Shown: positions 33,477 through 41,529, counted from the stretch's first letter. The stretch is 64,000 bases of DNA from Brucella pseudogrignonensis (GCF_002252525.1 NZ_NNRM01000018.1:69552-133551); one strand, 5' to 3'. Program-made: numbers and translations. Notes: generated by a model from the letters alone, not told the origin.

Positions 33477-33704
33477 TTAGTTCTGGAAGCTCGAAGGCGA
33501 TGCATCACCGAAGCGATGAGCCGAACCGTCCTGGAACGAAGACTGACCAATCGAAGCGGTTGCAGTGTGATCGACCTGCTGGGCTGCAACTGGTGTGCGG
33601 TCATTTGCATAAAGATCGGCAGGGGTGCCAACATTTGGATTTTCAGCGAAAGCAGCACCGGCGCTAAGGGCAACGGCTACGGCAGCAAGAGCAAACTTTT
33701 TCAT
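33477..33704 (-). CDS. Small secreted protein, DUF680-like (tandem copy 2)
   Basis: A 75-residue protein with a signal peptide identical to that of the gene at 33103 (MKKFALAAVAVALSAGAAFA) and a mature part differing at only a few positions (ENPNVGTPADLYANDRTPVA; QVDHTATASIGQSSFQDGSA; both end in HRFGDASPSS plus FQN or YQN). AAGGAGATAG is placed upstream of the ATG. The pair is a tandem duplication. Abundant expression is plausible from the strong RBS. Function unknown. Confidence 0.75.
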   Translation of the reverse strand: MKKFALAAVAVALSAGAAFAENPNVGTPADLYANDRTPVAAQQVDHTATASIGQSSFQDGSAHRFGDASPSSFQN

Positions 33705-34044
33705 TTTCTATCTCCTTGGTTTTGTGAAGCGACGTTGTGTTCGTCGTTTCGATGACCAAGAGATAGGCCTTTCAATCGGCTGCGCCTAGCTACCGTTTGG
33801 TTCACAGATTGTATCTCAAAGAGTAGACAATAAACCCTTGAAACGGGCAAAATGTCCAAGACAACACGGTTTATTCAAGTATATGTGAACAGTGTTGAGG
33901 CAGGAAAATGGCAGAATAAGGTATGTCTTGATGAGGCGCTCAACGCCTGTAAAGGTCAGGAATTTACAATAAAACCATGTTCCTGCGTGCTATTTGTTCA
34001 GGACTTGAAGTGGGCTTTCAGGTAGGAATGTTGGCAATTCTACG
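33705..34044. other. Intergenic region, possible small ORF
   Basis: A 340-nt gap between the minus-strand secreted protein and the plus-strand AraC gene. It should hold divergent promoters. A 57-codon plus-strand ORF (33852-34025) is present and listed separately at low confidence. No strong dyad was seen. Confidence 0.4.
33852..34025 (+). CDS. Possible small protein, 57 residues (doubtful)
   Basis: An ATG-initiated ORF reading MSKTTRFIQVYVNSVEAGKW and ending in KPCSCVLFVQDLKWAFR. It has no clear RBS (only GGGC 5-8 nt upstream), no recognised family, and lies just before the AraC gene at 34045. It may be chance. Confidence 0.2.
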   Translation: MSKTTRFIQVYVNSVEAGKWQNKVCLDEALNACKGQEFTIKPCSCVLFVQDLKWAFR

Positions 34045-35019
34045 TTGGTTCCGAATGTGAACTCCAACAACCAAACAAGTTTAGGTGAATGGCGGTATCG
34101 GCTGGGGGGAGTTTTGAAATCGCATTTTGACAATGATTGTATCGGTTCACGTTTTGGTGTTCCTGACGCTCCGGCTCTAACGACGGTTCCTTTAAAAGCG
34201 GCGCAGTTCAATGTAACGAAGTTGCATAGAAAGCTTGGCCGCGATGAAATGCCGAAGATCGATATCCCGGCCAGTGACGCCTATTTCATGATGCTTTATC
34301 TCGCGGATACCGTTCACGGTGACGTCGAGAATGGCGAGCGCTTCCTTGCGCCAAAGCTTTATCCGCAGAACACAGTCTGCCTGATCGACATCAAGCAGGG
34401 CGCTTCAATTGTTCTTCATAGCAATCTGCACGCATTGGCCTTCGTGCTGCCACGCACATTGTTTACCGAAACCTCGGCACTGACCGCTTCCGATGGAGCC
34501 AGGGATCTGCGATGCAGACGCGGTGAGGCGGATGAGGTGATTGCCAATCTGGGAACAGCCCTTCTGCCGCTATTTGATTATGCCAATACATTTCATCCGG
34601 CATTGCTACAGCACATAGCGACTGCACTTTGCGCGCATCTTCTGCATGAGGGAGCAAAGCCGGAGCTTGCCGCGATCTCTGAAGAAACCGGCCTTTCAAT
34701 CTGGCAGGAAACAGGCGCCAAGAAGTTCATGTCGGAAAACTATGGCGAAGACATTTCCGTGACCGAAATCGCAGCTTCCATCGGTGTGCCGGTTGGTGAA
34801 TTCAGCATTCGTTTTCGCAACAGCACAGGCATCGGGCCGGAGGCCTGGTTAATGGCAATCAGACTCGAACACGCGAAGCTTCTGCTGAAAGATCGTTCGC
34901 TGACAATCAAGCAGGTTGCAAGCCGCTGCGGCTTTTCAAGCGAGAGCGCATTGGCAAGCAGGTTTGTCGACACCACAGGTGTATCGCCCGGCCTGTGGCG
35001 AAAGTCGGTTTATCACTGA
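34045..35019 (+). CDS. AraC-family transcriptional regulator
   Basis: A 324-residue regulator. The C-terminal 100 residues hold two HTH motifs, ISVTEIAASIGVPVGEFSIR and TIKQVASRCGFSSESALASR, followed by TTGVSPGLWRKS. The first HTH departs from the AraC consensus more than its neighbours. The N-terminal 200 residues form a ligand or oligomerisation domain with no recognised motif. The start is uncertain: TTG at 34045 opens the frame, and GTG at 34057 is an alternative. Its stop overlaps the start of the next AraC gene (TGATG), so the two are translationally coupled. Confidence 0.85.
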   Translation: MVPNVNSNNQTSLGEWRYRLGGVLKSHFDNDCIGSRFGVPDAPALTTVPLKAAQFNVTKLHRKLGRDEMPKIDIPASDAYFMMLYLADTVHGDVENGERFLAPKLYPQNTVCLIDIKQGASIVLHSNLHALAFVLPRTLFTETSALTASDGARDLRCRRGEADEVIANLGTALLPLFDYANTFHPALLQHIATALCAHLLHEGAKPELAAISEETGLSIWQETGAKKFMSENYGEDISVTEIAASIGVPVGEFSIRFRNSTGIGPEAWLMAIRLEHAKLLLKDRSLTIKQVASRCGFSSESALASRFVDTTGVSPGLWRKSVYH

Positions 35020-35936
35020 TGGTGTCCAGTTTTGAAGAAAGCCATTCGGGCCAAGATAAGAGTGACGCAATGGATCGCCCGGAGCAGGCAACACCCGGCA
35101 TCACCAAATCGCTGATGCAAATGTCGGCGATGACTGTTATGCGCCGCCATTTTCCGGGCGAGGCGATGCCGCTTGAAGATGTGTTATCCAATGAGGAAGC
35201 CTTCAGTATCACCACTCAGCTCACAGACCTTCGACTGCAGAAGCTCTGGTGTGGTGGAAGTCTGGTCTATGAAGGGGCGCGAAACGAGGGTTCGCTGGCA
35301 ATTGCAGAACTCCGCCGGGAGTGGAAAAGGCACCAGCTTTCTCCTTTTGACGATATAGAGTTCCGGATTCCTTTCGCTGATATTCGTGCTTTTGCAGAGG
35401 AAGCCGGACGTCCTGAATTCAGGACGCTGCAGAATGTTCATTGTGCGACTGACAACGTTGTCCTCGGTTTGGCGCGGGCCTTGCTGCCTTTTCTGGATCG
35501 CCCGGACCTGGCGAGTACAGTGTTTCTTGAACAGATCGAACTCGCCATTATGGTTCATCTCACCCAAACCTATGGCGGGCTTTATTTTCCCCATGAGCGC
35601 AAGGGCACGCTTTCTCTGAAGCAGGAACGTCGGGCAACCGAGTTTCTCGCTGCACATCTGAATGCCGATTTTTCCATTTCAGATGTAGCCGATGCCTGCA
35701 GCCTGTCGCGCAGTCATTTCATGCGGGCTTTCAAGGAAACCTTTGGCAAGACGCCTTATCGCTGGCTGATTGAATATCGGATCGCGCAAGCGAGCGACAT
35801 GCTGATTGCGGGCACACCGATTGCCGAAATTGCTTTGGCCTGTGGCTTTGCAGACCAAAGCCACTTCACGCGGGTCTTTTCCGAGATTGTCGGTGAAGCG
35901 CCTGGCATGTGGCGCAGGCGTTATCGCAAAGCGTAA
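35019..35936 (+). CDS. AraC-family transcriptional regulator
   Basis: A 305-residue regulator with a standard C-terminal double HTH: FSISDVADACSLSRSHFMRA, FKETFGKTPYRWLIEYRIAQ and IAEIALACGFADQSHFTRVF. The N-terminal domain has DIEFRIPFADIRAFAEE and DNVVLGLARALLPFL, similar in layout to the AraC protein at 35946. ATG 35019 overlaps the stop of the previous gene (TGATG); an ATG at 35070 is possible. It is convergent with 35946, with 9 nt between the stops. Confidence 0.9.
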   Translation: MVSSFEESHSGQDKSDAMDRPEQATPGITKSLMQMSAMTVMRRHFPGEAMPLEDVLSNEEAFSITTQLTDLRLQKLWCGGSLVYEGARNEGSLAIAELRREWKRHQLSPFDDIEFRIPFADIRAFAEEAGRPEFRTLQNVHCATDNVVLGLARALLPFLDRPDLASTVFLEQIELAIMVHLTQTYGGLYFPHERKGTLSLKQERRATEFLAAHLNADFSISDVADACSLSRSHFMRAFKETFGKTPYRWLIEYRIAQASDMLIAGTPIAEIALACGFADQSHFTRVFSEIVGEAPGMWRRRYRKA

Positions 35937-35945
35937 AGTCTCAGC

Positions 35946-36854
35946 TTATGAATTAATGCTTTTGCGCCACTGGCCGGGCGCAGCACCAATGGCCTTTGAG
36001 AAGACGCGGGTAAAATGGCTTTGATCGACAAAGCCGCAATCGACAGCAATTTCACTCAAGCTCATCCGCGTCGTGCGCAGCAGGTTCGTGGCTTTCTCTA
36101 CCTTGCGCTTGAGCAGCCATTTGTGCGGTGGCATTCCCGTGCTGATCTTGAAGGCGCGGGTAAAATAAGATGGAGATAATCCGCAGAACTGGGCAATGAC
36201 GGCAATAGGGATATCGCCATCGAGTTTTGAATCCATGATTGCCATTGCGCGCTTGAGCTGCCATGGCGCGAGCCCGCCGGTCGGGGCCGGAGCGCGCAGT
36301 TCGGCCGTGCCATAAGTCGCAGCCATGTGCATGGCAAGCGCCAGCCCGACATGATCGACAAACAGGCGGCTTGCTTGCGCGGGATTTTCCAATGCGGGCA
36401 AAAGTGCTTCTGTCAGGCCGCGAATGGTATTGTCGGCAATGTCTGCACCCGGCAGAACATTGAAGTTTTCCACCTTTCGAGAACCGAAATCTTCTTCCAG
36501 AGCAACAAGTGCGCTGCGCGGAAGATAGAAATTCACGCAGTCGAAGGCCGACTTCAGATCTGCCTGCCAGATGCGGTTATAATCATAGAGCGTGAAGTTG
36601 CCTTTATGGCTTGCAGGGAAATCCACCTTCTTGCCGTCCACCCAGAGATCACCGTGATAATCCTTGAGCTGTACCGAGAGCATGAAGGCATCTTCAGTGA
36701 CATGCTGATCGACAAAGCCGAAATTCGGTGCGCTGCGTGTAATCCGCGTGGCCGTCACCATCCCCTGGTTGAGCACGCTTGAATAAACCGTCGTATCCTC
36801 CTTCGGGCGTATATATTCCATATACTGATTGCTCGCCGAAGTGTGTCGCGACAT
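35946..36854 (-). CDS. AraC-family transcriptional regulator
   Basis: A 302-residue regulator. C-terminal HTHs: IPIAVIAQFCGLSPSYFTRA, FKISTGMPPHKWLLKRKVEK and LSEIAVDCGFVDQSHFTRVF. The N-terminal domain includes LSVQLKDYHGDLWVDGKKVD and DCVNFYLPRSALVALEEDFG. ATG 36854 has AGAGGA upstream; the frame is open to 36965 but that extension has no family match. It is divergent from the isochorismatase-like gene at 37041 and is the best candidate for its regulator. Confidence 0.92.
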   Translation of the reverse strand: MSRHTSASNQYMEYIRPKEDTTVYSSVLNQGMVTATRITRSAPNFGFVDQHVTEDAFMLSVQLKDYHGDLWVDGKKVDFPASHKGNFTLYDYNRIWQADLKSAFDCVNFYLPRSALVALEEDFGSRKVENFNVLPGADIADNTIRGLTEALLPALENPAQASRLFVDHVGLALAMHMAATYGTAELRAPAPTGGLAPWQLKRAMAIMDSKLDGDIPIAVIAQFCGLSPSYFTRAFKISTGMPPHKWLLKRKVEKATNLLRTTRMSLSEIAVDCGFVDQSHFTRVFSKAIGAAPGQWRKSINS

Positions 36855-36894
36855 GTGAGGTTTCCTCTGGTGGGTATAAGTGGACCATAGCAGT

Positions 36895-36941
36895 TTTGTA
36901 CAAAGCACGCGATAAAAACATCCAATTTTTGCGACTGGATG
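36895..36941. promoter_or_regulatory. Palindromes in the AraC/isochorismatase divergent region
   Basis: TTTGTACAAA at 36895-36904 is a perfect 10-bp palindrome 41 nt upstream of the AraC start. CATCCA (36919) pairs with TGGATG (36936) a little further on. Both are candidate sites for the divergent promoters of 35946 and 37041. Confidence 0.4.
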
Positions 36942-37040
36942 ACAAGAAGGGTAGCAGCTCGGCAAGCCATAATGGGCGCCTGAATACCAACAGCTTTAAC
37001 GCGCGTCTTTTTGAGGATGCGCTTCATGCCGAGGAAAGAT

Positions 37041-37697
37041 ATGGCCCTGACTGCAACCGCTACACCGGGATCGAAACTGCTGACGCCGTCTGATCACACG
37101 CTGATCATGATCGATTTTCAGTCGCAGATGTCCTTTGCAACCAAGAATATCGATGCTGTAAACCTACGCAACAATGCGGCGCTGGTCGCAAATGGCGCCA
37201 AAGGCTTTGGCGTTTCGACCATTCTGACAACGGTTGCGGAAAAGAGCTTCTCCGGCCCGATGTTCAACGAAATCACCGATGCCTTCCCCGGTCAGGTGCT
37301 GTTCGACCGTACCTCCATGAATACGTGGGAAGATGAATCCGTCATCGATGAAATCAACCGCATCGGCAAGAAGCGCATCGTTCTCAGCGGTCTCTGGACG
37401 AGCGTTTGCATTGTCGGTCCTGCATTGTCGGCCCTTGATCAGGGCTTTGAAGTCTACGTAATATCCGATGCCTGCGGCGACGTCTCCGATGAGGCTCATA
37501 ATCGCGCCATGGACCGCATGGTGCAGGCAGGCGTACAGCCGATGACATCGCTGCAATATCTCCTTGAACTCCAGCGCGACTGGGCGCGCACGCAGACTTA
37601 CGAGATGACAACAGGAATCGCCAAGAAGTTCGGCGGTTCTTATGGTCTGGGTATCATCTATGCCAAGACCATGTTCAACGCCTCCGAAGGTCACTGA
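37041..37697 (+). CDS. Isochorismatase-family cysteine hydrolase
   Basis: A 218-residue protein. HTLIMIDFQSQMSF gives the catalytic Asp25; AEKSFSGPMFNEITDAFPGQ and KKRIVLSGLWTSVCIVGPAL follow, with Cys123 as the nucleophile. DACGDVSDEAHNRAMDRMVQ is the conserved post-active-site block. This is the hydrolase branch acting on amide-type substrates (nicotinamidase/YcaC-like); the real substrate is not known. ATG 37041 has GAGGAAAG upstream. The gene is followed 28 nt later by the XapX gene. Confidence 0.9.
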   Translation: MALTATATPGSKLLTPSDHTLIMIDFQSQMSFATKNIDAVNLRNNAALVANGAKGFGVSTILTTVAEKSFSGPMFNEITDAFPGQVLFDRTSMNTWEDESVIDEINRIGKKRIVLSGLWTSVCIVGPALSALDQGFEVYVISDACGDVSDEAHNRAMDRMVQAGVQPMTSLQYLLELQRDWARTQTYEMTTGIAKKFGGSYGLGIIYAKTMFNASEGH

Positions 37698-37725
37698 TCA
37701 ACTATCGCCAACTGGAGGTGTGCCT

Positions 37726-38004
37726 GTGAAAATCTATGTTTTATCGCTCTTTGCCGGCATTCTGGTTGGTGTCATCTATAGCTTGCTCAATGTTCGTTCG
37801 CCCGCGCCACCGATGGTGGCGCTGATCGGACTGTTAGGCATTCTGGCTGGCGAGCAGATCATTCCTTTTGCAAAGTCCATTATGGCTAAAGAACCTGCGG
37901 TTATTTCATGGCTACATCAGGTCAAACCGCATGTATTCGGCCATATGCCATCCGGGCAGTCGGTCGCAGAACGTAAGGGTGCGAAGCAAAACGGTGATGT
38001 GTAA
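37726..38004 (+). CDS. XapX (DUF1427) domain membrane protein
   Basis: A 92-residue protein. Two hydrophobic segments, IYVLSLFAGILVGVIYSLLN and MVALIGLLGILAGEQIIPFA, with the intervening RSPAPP, match the XapX/DUF1427 family of small membrane proteins of unknown function. The C-terminal 30 residues are polar. The start is GTG with GGAGG 8 nt upstream. It follows the isochorismatase gene and is probably co-transcribed. Confidence 0.85.
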   Translation: MKIYVLSLFAGILVGVIYSLLNVRSPAPPMVALIGLLGILAGEQIIPFAKSIMAKEPAVISWLHQVKPHVFGHMPSGQSVAERKGAKQNGDV

Positions 38005-38037
38005 TTTGCTTATCAAGCGTGTGCGGAAATGGGTAAA

Positions 38038-38139
38038 GCATGTCGCGGAAAAGTGGGAACCGGTTTTCCGATAACGACATGCATTAAAATAAGAAGATAG
38101 AGCGAGCGCAGCGGCTAATGTTAAATGCCACACGCTCTA
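38038..38139. repeat. REP-like element with two hairpins
   Basis: First hairpin: GCATGTCG (38038) pairs with CGACATGC (38075) around CGGAAAA (38046) / TTTTCCG (38064), with GTGGGAACC in the loop. Second: TAGAGCG (38098) pairs with CGCTCTA (38133). The core GGAAAAGTGGGAACCGGTTT is a widespread Rhizobiales intergenic motif. It lies between the XapX and amidohydrolase genes. Confidence 0.75.
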
Positions 38140-38227
38140 GATTTTCAAGATAAGCCTGACTGCCCAAGCAATTTCATTGAGCGATTCCTGCGATTAATTC
38201 AGCGTAGGCCACAGAAGGTACGATTTC

Positions 38228-40105
38228 ATGACCGCAGATATCATTCTCTACAACGGTAAATTCACGACACTTGACCGCACAAATCCCGCAGCTTCGGCTG
38301 TTGCAATCAAGGACGGCATTTTTACCGCGGTCGGCACGGATGAAGAAGTGCTTGGCCATGCAGGCTCTACGACCCGCAAGATCGATCTGAAAGGTCGTCG
38401 TGCATTGCCGGGCCTTATCGACAACCACACCCACGTCGTGCGTGGTGGTCTCAACTTCAATATGGAACTGCGCTGGGATGGGGTGCGCTCGCTGGCCGAT
38501 GCCATGGACATGCTCAAGCGGCAGGTGGCGGTAACGCCCGCACCGCAATGGGTGCGTGTGGTTGGTGGCTTTACCGAACATCAGTTTGCCGAAAAGCGTC
38601 TTCCAACCATTGAAGAAATCAACGCGATTGCGCCCGATACGCCGGTCTTTTTGCTCCATCTTTATGATCGCGCACTTCTCAATGGCGCAGCGCTTCGTGC
38701 AGTTGGCTATGACAAGAACACGCCAAACCCTCCGGGTGGTGAAATTCTGCGTGATGCCAATGGCAACCCGACCGGCCTGCTGCTTGCCAAGCCCAATGCT
38801 GGCATTCTTTATTCGACGCTCGCCAAAGGTCCAAAGCTGCCACTGGAATATCAGGTCAATTCGACCCGCCATTTCATGCGTGAGTTGAACCGTCTTGGCG
38901 TGACCGGCGTTATCGATGCGGGTGGCGGGTTTCAGAATTATCCGGATGACTATGAAGTCATTCAGCAATTGTCAGATGAAGGTCAGATGACTGTGCGTCT
39001 GGCCTATAATCTTTTCACGCAGAAGCCGAAGGAAGAGAAGGAAGACTTCCTCAACTGGACGGCTTCGGTGAAATACAAGCAAGGCAACGATTATTTCCGC
39101 CATAACGGTGCAGGCGAAACGCTTGTGTTTTCTGCCGCCGATTTTGAGGATTTCCGTCAGCCGCGCCCGGATATGGGGCCGGAAATGGAAGACGAGCTGG
39201 AAGATGTCGTTAGAATTCTGGCTGAAAACCGCTGGCCATGGCGAATGCACGCTACTTATGACGAAACCATCAGCCGTTCGCTTGATGTGTTTGAAAAGGT
39301 CAATAAGGACATTCCGCTTGAAGGCCTGAACTGGTTTTTCGACCATGCCGAGACCATCTCGGATCGCTCGATTGATCGTATTGCAGCACTTGGCGGTGGT
39401 ATCGCCGTGCAGCACCGCATGGCCTATCAGGGCGAATATTTCGTCGAGCAATATGGTCATGCAGCCGCAGAAGTGACGCCACCGATTGGCAAGATGCTCT
39501 CCAAAGGCGTGCATGTCTCGGCAGGTACGGATGCGACGCGCGTTGCATCCTATAATCCGTGGGTCTCGCTGTCATGGATGATTACCGGCAAGACGGTTGG
39601 CGGTATGCAGCTTTATCCGCGCCGCAATTGTCTTGATCGTGAAACGGCGCTGCGCATGTGGACGGAAAAGGTCACATGGTTCTCCAATGAAGAAGGCAAG
39701 AAAGGCCGCATTGAAAAGGGTCAGTTCGCTGATCTGGTGGTGCCGGACAAAGACTTCTTCAATTGCAGCGAAGACGAGATTTCATTCCTGACGTCTGATC
39801 TGACCATGGTTGGCGGCAAGGTTGTCTATGGTGCAAACGCCTTCAAGGATCTGGATGAAAACCCAATTCCGCCTGCAATGCCTGACTGGTCGCCGGTGCG
39901 TAAATTTGGGGGCTATGCGGCATGGGGCGAGCCGGAAGGTGCTGGCAAAAACAGTCTTCGCCGCACTGCAATCTCCACATGTGGCTGCTCGAACAGCTGT
40001 GGCGTTCATGGTCATGATCATGCGGCAGCTTGGGGCTCACAATTGCCAATTGGCGATCTCAAAGGCTTCTTCGGCGCACTCGGCTGCGCCTGCTGGGCCG
40101 TTTAA
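38228..40105 (+). CDS. Amidohydrolase (amidohydrolase-3/YtcJ-like) with Cys/His-rich C-terminal tail
   Basis: A 625-residue metal-dependent hydrolase. The N-terminal beta sandwich (DIILYNGKFTTLD) is followed by LPGLIDNHTHVVRGG, in which His67 and His69 are metal ligands, then WRMHATYDETISRSLDVFEK, GGIAVQHRMAYQGEYF and VSAGTDATRVASYNPW, in which Asp is the last ligand. GRIEKGQFADLVV closes the fold. The last 40 residues are unusual: TCGCSNSCGVHGHDHAAAWG then FFGALGCACWAV, a Cys/His-rich extension that could bind metal. The ATG has AGAAGG upstream. Substrate unknown; it may act with the isochorismatase hydrolase. Confidence 0.9.
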   Translation: MTADIILYNGKFTTLDRTNPAASAVAIKDGIFTAVGTDEEVLGHAGSTTRKIDLKGRRALPGLIDNHTHVVRGGLNFNMELRWDGVRSLADAMDMLKRQVAVTPAPQWVRVVGGFTEHQFAEKRLPTIEEINAIAPDTPVFLLHLYDRALLNGAALRAVGYDKNTPNPPGGEILRDANGNPTGLLLAKPNAGILYSTLAKGPKLPLEYQVNSTRHFMRELNRLGVTGVIDAGGGFQNYPDDYEVIQQLSDEGQMTVRLAYNLFTQKPKEEKEDFLNWTASVKYKQGNDYFRHNGAGETLVFSAADFEDFRQPRPDMGPEMEDELEDVVRILAENRWPWRMHATYDETISRSLDVFEKVNKDIPLEGLNWFFDHAETISDRSIDRIAALGGGIAVQHRMAYQGEYFVEQYGHAAAEVTPPIGKMLSKGVHVSAGTDATRVASYNPWVSLSWMITGKTVGGMQLYPRRNCLDRETALRMWTEKVTWFSNEEGKKGRIEKGQFADLVVPDKDFFNCSEDEISFLTSDLTMVGGKVVYGANAFKDLDENPIPPAMPDWSPVRKFGGYAAWGEPEGAGKNSLRRTAISTCGCSNSCGVHGHDHAAAWGSQLPIGDLKGFFGALGCACWAV

Positions 40106-40152
40106 AGCGCATTTTGTTCCGAAAGCCGTTTCACACGGTTTGGGCCGCGCGT
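40101..40152. repeat. REP-like element
   Basis: Contains AAAGCGCATTTTGTTCCGAA and AGCCGTTTCACACGGTTTGG, a pattern of Brucella/Ochrobactrum intergenic repeats. CCGTTTCACACGG forms a short stem. It overlaps the stop of the amidohydrolase gene. Confidence 0.5.
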
Positions 40153-40166
40153 TGATTCAAATTACT

Positions 40167-40188
40167 CGGGCGCCGTAGTCGGCGCCCG
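40167..40188 (+). terminator. GC-rich hairpin after amidohydrolase
   Basis: CGGGCGCC (40167-40174) pairs perfectly with GGCGCCCG (40181-40188) around GTAGTC. The following T-run is weak (GGTTATCT), so termination efficiency is uncertain. Confidence 0.5.
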
Positions 40189-40301
40189 GGTTATCTCGAG
40201 CCAGCGTGATGGCTCCACTTACGAAATTCTAATCCAGGACTAATCGCTTGAAGTTTTTGGTCTGTGTAGCCCGCGCGCACGGATTACGACCAACCATGCG
40301 T

Positions 40302-40342
40302 CAATAATTACATTTTAAACAATAGTATCGAAATAATTATTG
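40302..40342. promoter_or_regulatory. AT-rich inverted repeat upstream of alpha/beta hydrolase
   Basis: CAATAATTA (40302-40310) and TAATTATTG (40334-40342) form a perfect 9-bp inverted repeat with a 23-nt spacer, about 150 nt before the proposed start. This is compatible with an operator. Confidence 0.4.
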
Positions 40343-40494
40343 CAATTGTTTGCAGTGATGCAATGGCGCAATATCCACCCATCGAACAACGCAACAGGCA
40401 GAAAGGTGACGCTGCAGCATCTCTCCCAAAATTGGAAACCGGTTTTGAGAAGAAGGTGCACGTAAAAACCTACTACAGCGTCCGCACACAGAGA

Positions 40495-41481
40495 ATGAAA
40501 AGCATTTCCACAATCATCAACCGTCGCGACATTCTGCTTACAGGCGCAGCGCTTGCTGCAACGATTTCACTGCCAGCCGGTTTGGCTATCGCAGAAACAA
40601 CTCAGACCAACACCACCAACATCTCATCCGAAGGAGAAAACACCATGGGCTTTATCACCACAAAAGACGGTACCGAAATCTTTTACAAGGATTGGGGCTC
40701 GAAGGATGCACAGCCAATTATGTTCCATCATGGCTGGCCACTGAGCTCGGACGACTGGGATGCCCAGATGTTGTTCTTCCTTTCGAAAGGCTATCGCGTT
40801 ATCGCCCATGACCGCCGTGGTCACGGCCGTTCGGCTCAGGTTTCCGAAGGTCACGATATGGACCATTACGCTTCTGACGCCTTTGCGGTTGTCGAAGCAC
40901 TCGACCTCAAGAATGTCGTGCATATCGGCCACTCGACCGGCGGTGGCGAAGTCGCCCGCTACGTCGCCAAGCATGGTGAACCGGCAGGTCGCGTTGCTAA
41001 GGCGGTTCTGGTTTCCGCAGTTCCTCCGCTGATGCTCAAGACAGAAGCCAACCCGGAAGGCCTGCCTATGGAAGTGTTTGACGGTTTCCGCTCGGCGCTG
41101 GCAGCAAACCGCGCCCAGTTCTTCCGCGATGTTCCTGCTGGCCCATTCTATGGCTTCAACCGTGATGGTGCGAATGTGCAGGAAGGCGTAATCCAGAATT
41201 GGTGGCGTCAGGGCATGATGGGCGGCGCAAAGGCACATTATGAAGGCATCAAGGCTTTCTCTGAAACCGACCAGACGGAAGACCTCAAGGCTATCGGCGT
41301 GCCAACACTGGTTCTGCATGGCGAAGACGACCAGATCGTGCCGATTGCGGATGCTGCACTCAAGGCGATCAAGCTTCTCAAGAACGGCACGCTCAAGACC
41401 TATCCGGGCTTCTCGCACGGTATGCTGACGGTCAATGCCGATGTTCTGAACGCTGATCTTCTGGCTTTCATTCAGGCTTGA
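40495..41481 (+). CDS. Alpha/beta hydrolase, non-heme chloroperoxidase type
   Basis: A 328-residue protein of the cofactor-free haloperoxidase/esterase group: [14 protein letters not shown] (oxyanion), [12 protein letters not shown], nucleophile Ser147 in [12 protein letters not shown], Asp in [10 protein letters not shown] and His in GFSHGML. From ATG 40495 it has an export signal, [20 protein letters not shown], twin-Arg-like. A second start at 40645 ([18 protein letters not shown]) has a much stronger RBS, AAGGAG, and equals the usual start of the family, so cytoplasmic and exported forms may both be made. A still longer frame to 40363 is unlikely. Confidence 0.9.
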   Translation: MKSISTIINRRDILLTGAALAATISLPAGLAIAETTQTNTTNISSEGENTMGFITTKDGTEIFYKDWGSKDAQPIMFHHGWPLSSDDWDAQMLFFLSKGYRVIAHDRRGHGRSAQVSEGHDMDHYASDAFAVVEALDLKNVVHIGHSTGGGEVARYVAKHGEPAGRVAKAVLVSAVPPLMLKTEANPEGLPMEVFDGFRSALAANRAQFFRDVPAGPFYGFNRDGANVQEGVIQNWWRQGMMGGAKAHYEGIKAFSETDQTEDLKAIGVPTLVLHGEDDQIVPIADAALKAIKLLKNGTLKTYPGFSHGMLTVNADVLNADLLAFIQA

Positions 41482-41494
41482 ATGTTGAAATGAT

Positions 41495-41529
41495 AAAAGA
41501 TGCGGCGGGGAGACTTGCCGCATCTTTTT
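41495..41529 (+). terminator. Rho-independent terminator
   Basis: AAAAGATGCGGC (41495-41506) pairs with GCCGCATCTTTT (41517-41528), followed by T, 13 nt after the hydrolase stop. Confidence 0.9.

Larger units (their letters stand above)
40106..40494. other. Intergenic region with REP-like pieces, hairpin and dyad
   Basis: A 389-nt gap. It begins with a REP-like stretch (40101-40152), then a GC-rich hairpin (40167-40188), an AT-rich dyad (40302-40342) and, near 40425, GGAAACCGGTTTTGAGAAG, another copy of the Rhizobiales repeat motif. The reading frame of the next gene is open back to 40363, but this part looks like repeat rather than coding sequence. Confidence 0.55.

Noticed and set aside
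38174-38968. 264-codon minus-strand reading frame
   Set aside because: Antisense to the amidohydrolase N-terminal half; no RBS and no recognisable fold.
40624-41523. 299-codon minus-strand reading frame
   Set aside because: Antisense shadow of the alpha/beta hydrolase; rich in His/Arg/Cys without domain pattern.
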